64,000 bases of DNA from Pseudomonadota bacterium (lineage in GTDB: Bacteria > Pseudomonadota > Gammaproteobacteria > Eutrophobiales > Eutrophobiaceae): the NCBI GenBank assembly GCA_013112535.1, contig JABFGI010000001.1, positions 242,414 through 306,413 of the forward strand, read 5' to 3'. A program made the position numbers and the translations under genes. Position 1 is the first letter of the stretch. Each line of letters starts with the position of its first letter. Shown here piece after piece: positions 1 through 8,409 of the stretch. The notes under the pieces were generated by a model. It had not been told where the DNA came from. It made no database searches and saw only the letters and a list, made by a program, of their open reading frames with translations.

Positions 1-2
1 AA

Positions 3-743
3 CAAGATTTATTTGAAAAAAAGATAATCCTTCATCATCCACATCTGGCAGAATATTTACAATCGCATATTGCTGATTTTCCGAATACCAAGTTGATATA
101 TATGGTTAGAGATCCAAGAGCAAACATTGTCTCAGGTTATGAAAACTTTGGTAAGTACTATCCAGATAAGTCAGGTGCTGCATTGCTTAATGCATATCTG
201 ACTTCAATTTTATATGAGGATATAAGCATAGTTACGGGAACTCAACTTGAGTATCGAATATTAAGAGTTGAAGACTTAGATCAAAAAGAGGTCTATTTGA
301 AACTTTGTGATTGGATGGGGATAAATTATTGTGAAACTATGACATCTTCAACATGGGCTGGATTACTGTGGCATGGAGATAGATTGACCAGAAATAAAGT
401 AGATGGACTTTCAAGAGATGTATTAAAGAATAATTGGCAAAATAAGCTCAGCAACAGTGATAAATATATCATTTCTCATCTAACAAAAAACATGAGGCAG
501 TATTACAAGTATGAAGAAGAGGATATAAAAACAAGTAAGTTCAAAGCTTTTTTCATTATTATTAAGCCCCTATCATATGAAATTGATAATATTTTTAGAA
601 ATATAAATAGTGCTGCTAAAAGTAATAAAACAATGAGACGATTATACAATTTTTATTTTTACTTCGTCAGAGTTCGCTTATTTTATAAATTATTATTTAG
701 TCCGGTCACTTTTGATAATAAGGATTATGTATTAAGAAAATAA
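3..743 (+). CDS. Sulfotransferase-family protein, 5' end outside the window
   Basis: The frame is open from base 3, so the start lies upstream of the window; 246 residues of the C-terminal part are visible. Sulfotransferases move sulfate from PAPS to a hydroxyl. The visible hallmark is RDPRANIVSGYENF, the 3'-phosphate-binding segment (Arg-Asp-Pro-Arg then Ser) that contacts the 3'-phosphonucleotide. The P-loop-like 5'-phosphosulfate segment should be in the missing N-terminus. The gene is followed 163 bases later by a CysC-like kinase fusion, so a 3'-phosphonucleotide donor could be made nearby. Sulfate may not be the real transferred group (see findings). The family call is fairly safe; the acceptor is unknown. 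Confidence 0.75.
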   Translation, partial: QDLFEKKIILHHPHLAEYLQSHIADFPNTKLIYMVRDPRANIVSGYENFGKYYPDKSGAALLNAYLTSILYEDISIVTGTQLEYRILRVEDLDQKEVYLKLCDWMGINYCETMTSSTWAGLLWHGDRLTRNKVDGLSRDVLKNNWQNKLSNSDKYIISHLTKNMRQYYKYEEEDIKTSKFKAFFIIIKPLSYEIDNIFRNINSAAKSNKTMRRLYNFYFYFVRVRLFYKLLFSPVTFDNKDYVLRK

Positions 744-782
744 TTAACTGGATTCAACTTACTAGTAAAATCGATGCGTTTA

Positions 783-859
783 CACCGAAAAATAATTGGT
801 TCGGTGATTTAATGCCAAAAGATTAATTCTATCGTAGCTTGTATATGCTTCCGAACCAA
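783..859 (+). other. Competing inverted repeats between the first two genes
   Basis: CACCGAA (783-789) can pair with TTCGGTG (800-806). An overlapping segment, TTGGTTCGG (796-804), can instead pair with CCGAACCAA (851-859). The two helices exclude each other. Only a weak A/T run follows the first hairpin, so it is not a convincing terminator. This may be chance in AT-rich DNA. Confidence 0.25.
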
Positions 860-906
860 TGAGTTGTACTTTCAAATTAAATTCACCTTAAGTTAATGGC
901 TATATT

Positions 907-2061
907 ATGACTAATAATAATTTAAATAATGGACTTATTTGGATAACAGGGTTTTCTGCATCAGGAAAAACGACTGTTTCTAGAAAAGTTAGAAGTGCTC
1001 TTCATGACAAAGGACTTAAAACAATATTTTTAGATGGCGATGATTTAAGAGCGATTTTTGGAAATAATTGGGGTTTTGATAAAGGTAGTCGAGTTGAATT
1101 AGCACATGTTTATTTTAGACTTTGTAGTCATCTATCTACACAAGGCTTTGTTGTTATAATATCCGCAGTAGCAATGTTTGACTCACTGGGGGATTGGATT
1201 AGTGAGAATGTCCCCAATTCGATGCAAGTTTATTTAAAGGTTCCAAAGAAAGTGAGGTTGGATAGAGATGCACAGACAAAAAAAATATTTCTCAACTCAA
1301 AGTTAAACGATGATGATTATGATGTTCCAAAATATGCTGATCTAACAATCAGCAATCATGGTCATGTCACTCCTGATGAAGCTGCTAATAAGATTGTATG
1401 CACTTTTTTAGAAAAAACCAAACATAAACTAGATCGAGGTCGTGGTCCTCACTGGAATTCTTATTATGAAAGTAATATTGCTCCTATAATTCCCTCCTCT
1501 TTTGCTAAGTCAGTTGCATCACAATTACTGAAAAATCAAGAAATATTAGAAATTGGATGTGGTAATGGTAGAGATGCAGCCTTTTTCGCTTCAAGTGGTT
1601 TTAATGTTACTGCAATAGATAGATCTGAATCAGCAATTAAATATTGTCGAGAAAAATATAGTAATCATTCAGTGTGTTTTTATGAAGGCATGATAACAGA
1701 TTCTTCTCCTCATATTACAAATGTGAAATACGACATAATTTATTCAAGATTTGTTATTCATGCTATGCCATTAGAAGAAGAAATTGAAGTCCTCTCTGCA
1801 GCAAATAATTTACTAAAAACTGGAGGGCGTTTATATATTGAATGTAGATCCATTAATGACCCTCTCGCGAGGCGAGGAGAAATCATAAGCATAACTGAAA
1901 GAATTGATGGGCATTATAGACGCTTTATAATCCTTGATGAATTTAGAGAAAGATTAATAAACACAGGGTTTAAAATAATTGAGGAAGTGGAAGCAAATGG
2001 TCTTGCAGTATATAAAGATGAAGATCCTGTCGTAATTAGAGTGACTGCTGGAAAAATGTAA
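907..2061 (+). CDS. CysC-like nucleotide kinase fused to a class I methyltransferase
   Basis: This is a two-domain protein of 384 residues. Residues about 9-175 are an adenylylsulfate-kinase-like P-loop kinase with Walker A GFSASGKTT (15-23) and the DGDDLR motif (43-48). Residues about 185-384 are a SAM-dependent methyltransferase with motif I LEIGCGNGRD near residue 215. True CysC enzymes carry an ISPFR-type segment after the central strand. Here the equivalent reads IISAVAMFDSLGDW, resembling the CysC homologues of Campylobacter capsule loci, where Cj1415 phosphorylates the ribose 3'-OH of cytidine diphosphoramidate. The likely substrate is therefore a nucleotide-activated group, either APS or a CDP-linked phosphoramidate, and the fused methyltransferase may methylate that group or the sugar. 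The exact substrate cannot be read from sequence. Confidence 0.75.
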   Translation: MTNNNLNNGLIWITGFSASGKTTVSRKVRSALHDKGLKTIFLDGDDLRAIFGNNWGFDKGSRVELAHVYFRLCSHLSTQGFVVIISAVAMFDSLGDWISENVPNSMQVYLKVPKKVRLDRDAQTKKIFLNSKLNDDDYDVPKYADLTISNHGHVTPDEAANKIVCTFLEKTKHKLDRGRGPHWNSYYESNIAPIIPSSFAKSVASQLLKNQEILEIGCGNGRDAAFFASSGFNVTAIDRSESAIKYCREKYSNHSVCFYEGMITDSSPHITNVKYDIIYSRFVIHAMPLEEEIEVLSAANNLLKTGGRLYIECRSINDPLARRGEIISITERIDGHYRRFIILDEFRERLINTGFKIIEEVEANGLAVYKDEDPVVIRVTAGKM

Positions 2062-2211
2062 ATTTTTGTTAAACTATTTAATTCATTTTAATATTATAAG
2101 TAAGTTAATTTTTAATAAAGTTTCAAATTTATCCGAAAGTACATTCTCTGAATTATGTTTAAATCATTTGTTTTTTAATATGTACTACAAATAGCTATAT
2201 GAATTAGAAGA

Positions 2212-3993
2212 ATGAAACGTTTTTTAATAACTACTGCAGATGAAAGGACCTGGAAGTTTGATAGACCGGTAATTTTTCTTGGTGAATGGTGTTGTCGACA
2301 TAATCGGAAACACATATGGCAAGCTATGGATGGGATTGTGGCTAAGCCTTATGGTATAGAATCAAAAGAAAAATTAGAATGTTTTGATGAATTGAAAGTA
2401 GTGACAGCAGATATTTTGCTTGAGCTCACTGCCGCGTTGAATAATATTCACGGTACTAATCATACTGAAAGATATTGGAATTTACTTCTTGGTCACTGGC
2501 TCCAACGTTATATTAAAATTATTATTAATCGTTATTATACTTTAGTTCAGGCTATCGAGAATTATGAAATAAGAGATACCATCTGCATAAAAGCAGAAGA
2601 ATATAGTCTGATTAGGAATGATATGTTAGATTTTAGTAAGGCTATTAGCAGTGATTTATGGAATCATATGACATATTCTTACATTCTTAATCATTTTGAT
2701 GGGTTATGCATAGAAATACATCATATAAAGTTGGAAGACGATAATTACAAAAGGTCTTTTCCCCCGGATTTATCAACTCCATCCAATTCTTTAATGAAGG
2801 GATTCATAGAGAAATTTTCAAAAGCAATATTATCAAAATTAAGAAAAGATACAGACGCACTTATAGTCAATAGCTATTTACCTAAAAAAGAAGAAATAAA
2901 ACTGCATCTTAGCTTAGGGCAGGTTCCTCAATTAACTAATAAAAATACTTTTTTACCGGCTGTTGTAGACAGAGAAATTAGAGGAAAGTTAAATTTTAAT
3001 ACTAATAGATATAGCGGACTTAATTACCACATTCGCAACCTGATACCAGAAATGTTACCTACTTGCTACCTTGAAGGTAGAAAAAAGCTGATCGAAAATG
3101 TCAATAATATTGATTGGCCAAGTGAACCAAAATTTATATTTACCTCAAATAATTTTGCAGCAGATGAAGTGTTTAAATTATGGACAGCCACTAAAGTAGA
3201 GGAAGGTACTCCTTACTTCGTTGGACAACATGGAGCTAATTATGGAACGATGTATGGATGTGAGATTTGGCCTGAGTTAACAACCTGTGATAGGTTTTTA
3301 TCTTGGGGGTGGGATAATTCTTTTTATGCTAATTTTAAAAATATTATTCCAGCATTTAATTTTAAGGTGGCTGGTTTTAAAAAAAAATGTTTTGATAAAA
3401 GTGGCAGCCTTATTTTAATAGAGAGAGGACCAGGTAGTCGAGATGGTCCACAAGATCGCCACTATGAACATATTCTTTTACAAAAAGATGTGTTTAGTTT
3501 TTTTGATGAGTTGGTTGAAATCGCTAAAGATAAAACAATTGTTAGATTGCATCATGGATCAAAATATCACGGTGCCTCAGATGAAGTTATTTGGAAGGAG
3601 CATAGCCCAAGGACTCAGCTTGATCTTGGGGATAGAGATATTTGGGATTTGATTAAAGAAAGTCGTATTGTTGTATACACTTACGATTCTGCAGGTATTC
3701 TGGAAAATATGGCCCTTAATATACCAACTATTTGTTTTTGGCGAGGAGGATTGGAGCACCTTCTTCCTGGCGCAAAACCATATTATGAATTGCTTCGTAG
3801 TGTTGATATTTTGGCAGACACACCAAAAGCTGCTGCGAAACACATATCTAATTACTGGCACGATATTGGATCCTGGTGGGATAGAGATGATGTGCAAGAA
3901 GCTCGTAAGATATTTTGCGAAAGATATTCTGTTCATTCCACCAGACCTATTAGAACGCTTAAGTCACTGTTACTTGATGCAGCATTAAATTAA
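2212..3993 (+). CDS. LIC12162-family putative transferase
   Basis: A 593-residue soluble protein that begins MKRFLITTADERTW and has GEWCC nearby, typical of the LIC12162 family of putative transferases found in O-antigen loci. The C-terminal half, with FVGQHGANYG near residue 340, LHHGSKYHG near 447 and TYDSAGILENMALNIPTICF near 485-505, looks like a nucleotide-sugar-binding GT-B fold of the CDP-glycerol or polysaccharide-transferase kind. No signal peptide or membrane segment is visible. It stands alone, with about 150 bases upstream and 104 downstream. I infer that it transfers a sugar or phospho-group to the glycan; the donor is unknown. The family assignment is from memory of its hallmark N-terminus. 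Confidence 0.65.
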   Translation: MKRFLITTADERTWKFDRPVIFLGEWCCRHNRKHIWQAMDGIVAKPYGIESKEKLECFDELKVVTADILLELTAALNNIHGTNHTERYWNLLLGHWLQRYIKIIINRYYTLVQAIENYEIRDTICIKAEEYSLIRNDMLDFSKAISSDLWNHMTYSYILNHFDGLCIEIHHIKLEDDNYKRSFPPDLSTPSNSLMKGFIEKFSKAILSKLRKDTDALIVNSYLPKKEEIKLHLSLGQVPQLTNKNTFLPAVVDREIRGKLNFNTNRYSGLNYHIRNLIPEMLPTCYLEGRKKLIENVNNIDWPSEPKFIFTSNNFAADEVFKLWTATKVEEGTPYFVGQHGANYGTMYGCEIWPELTTCDRFLSWGWDNSFYANFKNIIPAFNFKVAGFKKKCFDKSGSLILIERGPGSRDGPQDRHYEHILLQKDVFSFFDELVEIAKDKTIVRLHHGSKYHGASDEVIWKEHSPRTQLDLGDRDIWDLIKESRIVVYTYDSAGILENMALNIPTICFWRGGLEHLLPGAKPYYELLRSVDILADTPKAAAKHISNYWHDIGSWWDRDDVQEARKIFCERYSVHSTRPIRTLKSLLLDAALN

Positions 3994-4097
3994 CGGTAGA
4001 AAAATAAATTTGCTATTACTCAGCGAAATATATTCCGTGATTTATGTATACTATATCTACAAAACTATGAAAATATTTTTATGGACTATGATAATTA

Positions 4098-5513
4098 ATG
4101 ATCATTGATGGAAAAAGAGTTCTTAAAGGAGACATGTTTGATATTGTTAATCCTTACAACGGTGATATTGTTGGCAAGGCTGTAGATGCAAGCAATTCAG
4201 ATATTCAGGGAGCGCTCGAAAAATCATATGATTATCAGTGTGAATTATCTGCCACGGAACGCGCAAATATTCTTCTTAAAACTGCAAACTATTTTGAAAA
4301 ACATATACTTGAATTAGCGAAGCTCATTACCCTTGAGACTGGACTATGCTTAAAAGACACGAAATATGAAATAGGTCGTGTTGTCAATTGTGCTCGCTAT
4401 AGTGCTAAAGTTTGTCACTTAGTCGAGAGAGACACTACTGCGAACTATCTATTAGACGAAGAAAACAAACCAAAACTTAATGTTATAAATGAGCCTATGG
4501 ATTTGATTGTGGGTATTACTCCCTTTAATCATCCTATGAATCAAGTTGCACATAAGGTGTTTCCTTCCATTGCATCAGGTGCATCTATGGTTTTGAAACC
4601 ATCAGAGAAAACACCACTTTCAGCGATCAAATTAGTTGAAATATTAATTGAGCATGGTTTGCCAGACAATATGGTTAATGTCATTACAGGAAAAGATGCA
4701 AACCTGACGGTAAAAAATATATTGTTATTTTCTGATATGGACATGCTTACATTTACTGGTGGTTTATCTGCGGGACTAATAATTCAAAAGGAGATGATTA
4801 AGCATGGTCATGCATTGAAGCGTTATGTTCCCGAGTTGGGAGGGTGTTCATCATTAATTATTTGCTCAGATGCAGATCTTGATCTTGCTGTTAAAATCAT
4901 CATGAATGGTTGTTTTAAAAATTCAGGACAACGTTGCACATCAATTCGTCGCGTCATTATCGAACAAAAAGTAGCCGAAGAATTTATAGATAAATTGATG
5001 ACTCAGGTGGCATCAATTTCATATGGCAATCCAAACGATGAACAAACAGATATGGGAACAGTTATCAATGAAGAATCAGCAAAAAAAATTGAAAACCGAA
5101 TTAACTTAGCAATTACAAAAGGTGCAAAATTATTATATGGTGGTAAACGACAGGGTGCATTGTTAAGTCCTACAGTTTTAGACCATGTTGACGTATCCAT
5201 GGAGTTGGTCGCTATGGAAACGTTTGGCCCAGTGTGTCCTATTATTCGTGCAACTGATTACTCTGAGGCTCTTTTGTTTGCTAAACAAACCAATTACAGA
5301 CTTGCTGGTGCAATTATAACAGCCGATAAAAATAAGGCGATGACTGCATCTAAGGAATTAAAAGTTGGCCAATTCAGTATTAACGGTCCACCCAGTTATA
5401 GAACTGAGGCCGCACCTTTTGGAGGATTTGGTGATTCCGGAAATGGAGAAAAAGAGGGAGTAATTCTTGCTGCCCATGGTATGCGTCGTATTAGAACAAC
5501 ATACGAGCATTAA
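4098..5513 (+). CDS. Aldehyde dehydrogenase, phosphonoacetaldehyde-dehydrogenase-like
   Basis: A 471-residue NAD(P)-dependent aldehyde dehydrogenase. The general base is Glu246 in ELGG and the catalytic nucleophile is Cys280 in GQRCT, with the usual 34-residue spacing. The nucleotide-binding region TPFNHPMNQVAHKV and MVLKPSEKTPLSA is close to what I recall of PhnY-type phosphonoacetaldehyde dehydrogenases, which make phosphonoacetate. Other aldehyde dehydrogenases share parts of these motifs. An aldehyde dehydrogenase is unusual in a glycan locus. Its nearest partner, 49 bases downstream, is a LicC/PntC-like cytidylyltransferase, and together they could make and activate a small phosphorus-containing acid. 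The family is certain; the substrate is inferred. Confidence 0.8.
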   Translation: MIIDGKRVLKGDMFDIVNPYNGDIVGKAVDASNSDIQGALEKSYDYQCELSATERANILLKTANYFEKHILELAKLITLETGLCLKDTKYEIGRVVNCARYSAKVCHLVERDTTANYLLDEENKPKLNVINEPMDLIVGITPFNHPMNQVAHKVFPSIASGASMVLKPSEKTPLSAIKLVEILIEHGLPDNMVNVITGKDANLTVKNILLFSDMDMLTFTGGLSAGLIIQKEMIKHGHALKRYVPELGGCSSLIICSDADLDLAVKIIMNGCFKNSGQRCTSIRRVIIEQKVAEEFIDKLMTQVASISYGNPNDEQTDMGTVINEESAKKIENRINLAITKGAKLLYGGKRQGALLSPTVLDHVDVSMELVAMETFGPVCPIIRATDYSEALLFAKQTNYRLAGAIITADKNKAMTASKELKVGQFSINGPPSYRTEAAPFGGFGDSGNGEKEGVILAAHGMRRIRTTYEH

Positions 5514-5562
5514 TTAATGATCTTTTCGTTTAAATGATCATAACGCACACAACGTTTTATAT

Positions 5563-6252
5563 ATGAAAGCAATAATATTAGCAGCAGGAAAAGGAAGTCG
5601 TCTTTATCCTATAACACTTAATAAGCCTAAAGGGCTGTTAAAGATTGGTAATGAGAGCATCTTAGACCGTCTCGTTCGTCAATTTAAGGCCGTAGGTATT
5701 AATGATGTTTTATTGGTCGTAGGTTATCAAAAGGAATGTTTGATAAAACACTTTGGCAAATCTGTTCGATATAGTGAGTATAAGAATTTTGCCAATACAA
5801 ACAATCTGCATACGCTATGGTCTGTCAAGGAAGAGTTAAATGATGATGTCGTAATCACATTTGCAGATCTTATTGTGCATCAGTCGATTATTGATGACTT
5901 GGTTGAGTCACGAAATGATATAACTATGGTAGTGGATACATCTCAGGTTCTGGAAGGTACTATGAGAGTGGCGGTCAATGATACCGGTATAACAAGTATT
6001 ACAACCACCACAGTTGATGAAGCAAGTGGTAATTTCATCGGTATTTCAAAGTTTAGTAAAGCAGGATGCGAACTTCTTATTGATGAAATGTCATCAATGA
6101 TTGATGGACATCATAATGATTATTATACCATAGCCGTTGATCAGTTAGCGCGTAAAGGCACTCTTGTAGGTTATTGCAATGCCAGTGAACATATTTGGCG
6201 TGAGATAGATACAAAAGATGAATATGATGAAGCTAAAGATATTTATGGTTAG
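5563..6252 (+). CDS. LicC/PntC-like nucleotidyltransferase
   Basis: A 229-residue nucleotidyltransferase with the N-terminal signature LAAGKGSRLYPITLNKPKG (residues about 6-24). The downstream pattern NTNNLHTLWSVKEEL then VVITFADLIV is typical of cytidylyltransferases acting on small phosphorylated groups: phosphocholine (LicC), aminoethylphosphonate (PntC) or phosphoglutamine (Cj1416 of Campylobacter). Sugar-1-phosphate enzymes usually lack the NTNN motif. It would supply a CDP-activated substituent. It lies between the aldehyde dehydrogenase and the second sulfotransferase-like gene, within a putative tailoring module. The nucleotide and the substrate are inferred. Confidence 0.7.
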   Translation: MKAIILAAGKGSRLYPITLNKPKGLLKIGNESILDRLVRQFKAVGINDVLLVVGYQKECLIKHFGKSVRYSEYKNFANTNNLHTLWSVKEELNDDVVITFADLIVHQSIIDDLVESRNDITMVVDTSQVLEGTMRVAVNDTGITSITTTTVDEASGNFIGISKFSKAGCELLIDEMSSMIDGHHNDYYTIAVDQLARKGTLVGYCNASEHIWREIDTKDEYDEAKDIYG

Positions 6253-6287
6253 TTTGAATAAATTATTTATTAAGGTAATTAGATTAG

Positions 6288-7250
6288 ATGGTTGATGTAG
6301 CGTTATCTAAAGATAATATTGCTGTCAATCTCGTGTTTATATCAGGGTTAACCAGATCTGGAAAAGCACTATTATGTCCTATAGTCTCCAGCTTTTCTAA
6401 TGTAGAAAAAGTCAATGTAAATTTCTTCTTAGAGCAAATTCCTTTTTTAAATTATTTGAATAGCATTCCAGATGAGACGGCTATTTATTTGTTGAGGACT
6501 GGAATGAACATGATGGTTTATGATAATGCTATTGGTCGTAACGCTAATTTCAGACCCGATGATTATACAAGCATCTGGAAATATAGAAATCCAATGGAAT
6601 ATATCCAGCGATTATTTCAACCAGATGGGGATCGTGTAATAAGACAACTAGATAGCAAAAAGAAAATCATTCCAATGATGATCCATAATGGGTTATGGCA
6701 TGCAGAAATATGGTTTCAGGCTTTTCCTTTGCTAAAACTTATTCATATGCAACGCGATCCTGCTGAAATTGTTTATTCATGGATGGGTAAAGAATATGAT
6801 GAAAAATTTTTTTCTAATATTCGGTCAAGCACTCCAACCTATTTTTATGATGGGAAGTTGTATCCCTATTTTGCTTCTGGGTGGGAGGAACAATATCGTG
6901 AATGTCATGGGATTGATCGAATTATACATATGATATATAGAATAAGAAAATACCATCAAGAGAATTATGAAAAATTAGATAGCAATTATAAACAACGTGT
7001 TTTATTTGTTCGACATAAGAGTTTACTTACGGAAACAGAGAAGAATTTATCTATAATTACAGAATTTCTTGGTGTAAATCCCACAGATGATACTGCAGAC
7101 ATTCTCGCACAGGAAAACTGCCCACGTGATATTTCAGTTGAAGAGAGACGAACTAAAATTAAAGCAATAAAAGAAAAAGCTTCTATCGAGACATTTGAAT
7201 TACTGATGGATATGGTCGACCAATTTGAATCAACAGATCTGGCAATATAA
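6288..7250 (+). CDS. Sulfotransferase-like protein
   Basis: A 320-residue protein with both sulfotransferase anchor motifs. The N-terminal P-loop-like segment is FISGLTRSGKALL (about residues 17-29), and the 3'-phosphate-binding segment is MQRDPAEIVYSW (about 161-172). The 36-base gap upstream and 33-base gap downstream suggest the same transcript as its neighbours. The family uses 3'-phosphonucleotide donors such as PAPS. Because the only candidate donor-making kinase here is the CysC-like fusion at 907-2061, this enzyme may use whatever that kinase makes. It is distinct in sequence from the sulfotransferase at 3-743, so two different acceptor sites are plausible. Confidence 0.7.
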   Translation: MVDVALSKDNIAVNLVFISGLTRSGKALLCPIVSSFSNVEKVNVNFFLEQIPFLNYLNSIPDETAIYLLRTGMNMMVYDNAIGRNANFRPDDYTSIWKYRNPMEYIQRLFQPDGDRVIRQLDSKKKIIPMMIHNGLWHAEIWFQAFPLLKLIHMQRDPAEIVYSWMGKEYDEKFFSNIRSSTPTYFYDGKLYPYFASGWEEQYRECHGIDRIIHMIYRIRKYHQENYEKLDSNYKQRVLFVRHKSLLTETEKNLSIITEFLGVNPTDDTADILAQENCPRDISVEERRTKIKAIKEKASIETFELLMDMVDQFESTDLAI

Positions 7251-7283
7251 AAATCTATAGTTGTCTTTTAAGCATATATAAAA

Positions 7284-8381
7284 ATGGCTGTAAAAGTTGT
7301 GTTCCGAGTCGATGCTTCAATGCAAATTGGTACAGGGCACGTTATACGCTGTCTTACGCTTGCTGAAGGACTGCGTGATCATGGGGCAGTATGCAGCTTC
7401 ATTTGTCGTGAACATCAAGGACATTTGTTGGATCGTATTAAGGAAAAAAGTTTTGATGTTGTAACTCTATTGGATAATGAAGAGGGCTTTCTAACGGACT
7501 CAAGCGATTTAATGTCTTTACCTGCACATGCAAGTTGGTTGGGTTGTGGTTGGCAAACAGATGCGGAACAAACAATATCCGTTCTCAATAATGTTCAGCC
7601 AGATTGGCTTGTAGTTGATCATTATGCACTAGATGCTCGCTGGGAAAATGTAATAAAGCCGTATTGCAAAAGGTTAATGGTTGTTGATGATATAGCTGAT
7701 CGAATACATGAATGCGATTTACTACTTGACCAGAATTTGGTCTATGAGATGGAATCCCGTTATCAAGATAAGGTCCCTAATACATGCACCTTACTTCTGG
7801 GACTTGATTATGCCTTACTACAACCGGTCTACGCTAAGATGCATGACTGTGTTCAAATTAAAAATGAATCAGTACAACGCATCCTTATTTATTTTGGTGG
7901 TGCTGATCAGAATAAGCTGACAGAACGGACTATATCTGCTTTCATGCAGCTTAATCGTCCAGATATTGAAGTTGATGTTGTGATTTCCTCAAAAAGTCAT
8001 CAAGCAGGACTTATAGAAGAGCAGATCTTAAATAAAGATAATATACATCTGCATAGTGATCTTCCAACCTTGGCATCTTTAATGTCTAAAGCAGATCTTG
8101 CCATTGGTGCGGGTGGTTCCACAAACTGGGAGAGACTATGTCTTGGGTTACCTGCGTTAGTCGTATCGATTTCAGAAAACCAACGACAAGTAACAAAGTT
8201 CCTAAATGATCAGGGACTTATTAAATTGATGGGACATGCTGATGAAATTGATAATCAGAGAATTAAGGTCGAATTAGAACAAATTTTGGCTATGCCAAAT
8301 TTATTTGATTGGTCAAAGTGTTGTCTGGATGCGTGTAATGGCAAAGGATTATTAAAAGTTGTCGAAATACTGATGTCCTAA
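7284..8381 (+). CDS. pseG: PseG-like UDP-sugar hydrolase of pseudaminic acid synthesis
   Basis: A 365-residue GT-B-fold hydrolase. PseG removes UDP from UDP-2,4-diacetamido-2,4,6-trideoxy-L-altrose before condensation with phosphoenolpyruvate. The N-terminus FRVDASMQIGTGHVIRCLTL carries the GxGHxxR motif with the catalytic-type His19. Near residue 273, IGAGGSTNWERLCLGLPAL is the typical C-terminal nucleotide-binding segment. It is longer than the roughly 275-residue Campylobacter enzyme but within the range of annotated PseG proteins. A PseI-like synthase lies downstream at 11792. PseB, PseC, PseH and PseF are not in the window and would be expected upstream. Confidence 0.8.
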   Translation: MAVKVVFRVDASMQIGTGHVIRCLTLAEGLRDHGAVCSFICREHQGHLLDRIKEKSFDVVTLLDNEEGFLTDSSDLMSLPAHASWLGCGWQTDAEQTISVLNNVQPDWLVVDHYALDARWENVIKPYCKRLMVVDDIADRIHECDLLLDQNLVYEMESRYQDKVPNTCTLLLGLDYALLQPVYAKMHDCVQIKNESVQRILIYFGGADQNKLTERTISAFMQLNRPDIEVDVVISSKSHQAGLIEEQILNKDNIHLHSDLPTLASLMSKADLAIGAGGSTNWERLCLGLPALVVSISENQRQVTKFLNDQGLIKLMGHADEIDNQRIKVELEQILAMPNLFDWSKCCLDACNGKGLLKVVEILMS

Positions 8382-8409
8382 GTAAAAAAATAAGTATTAT
8401 TTAAGTAAA

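Noticed and set aside
3577..3936. A 119-residue minus-strand frame inside the LIC12162-family gene
   Set aside because: It is the complement of a real coding region with good family match on the plus strand.
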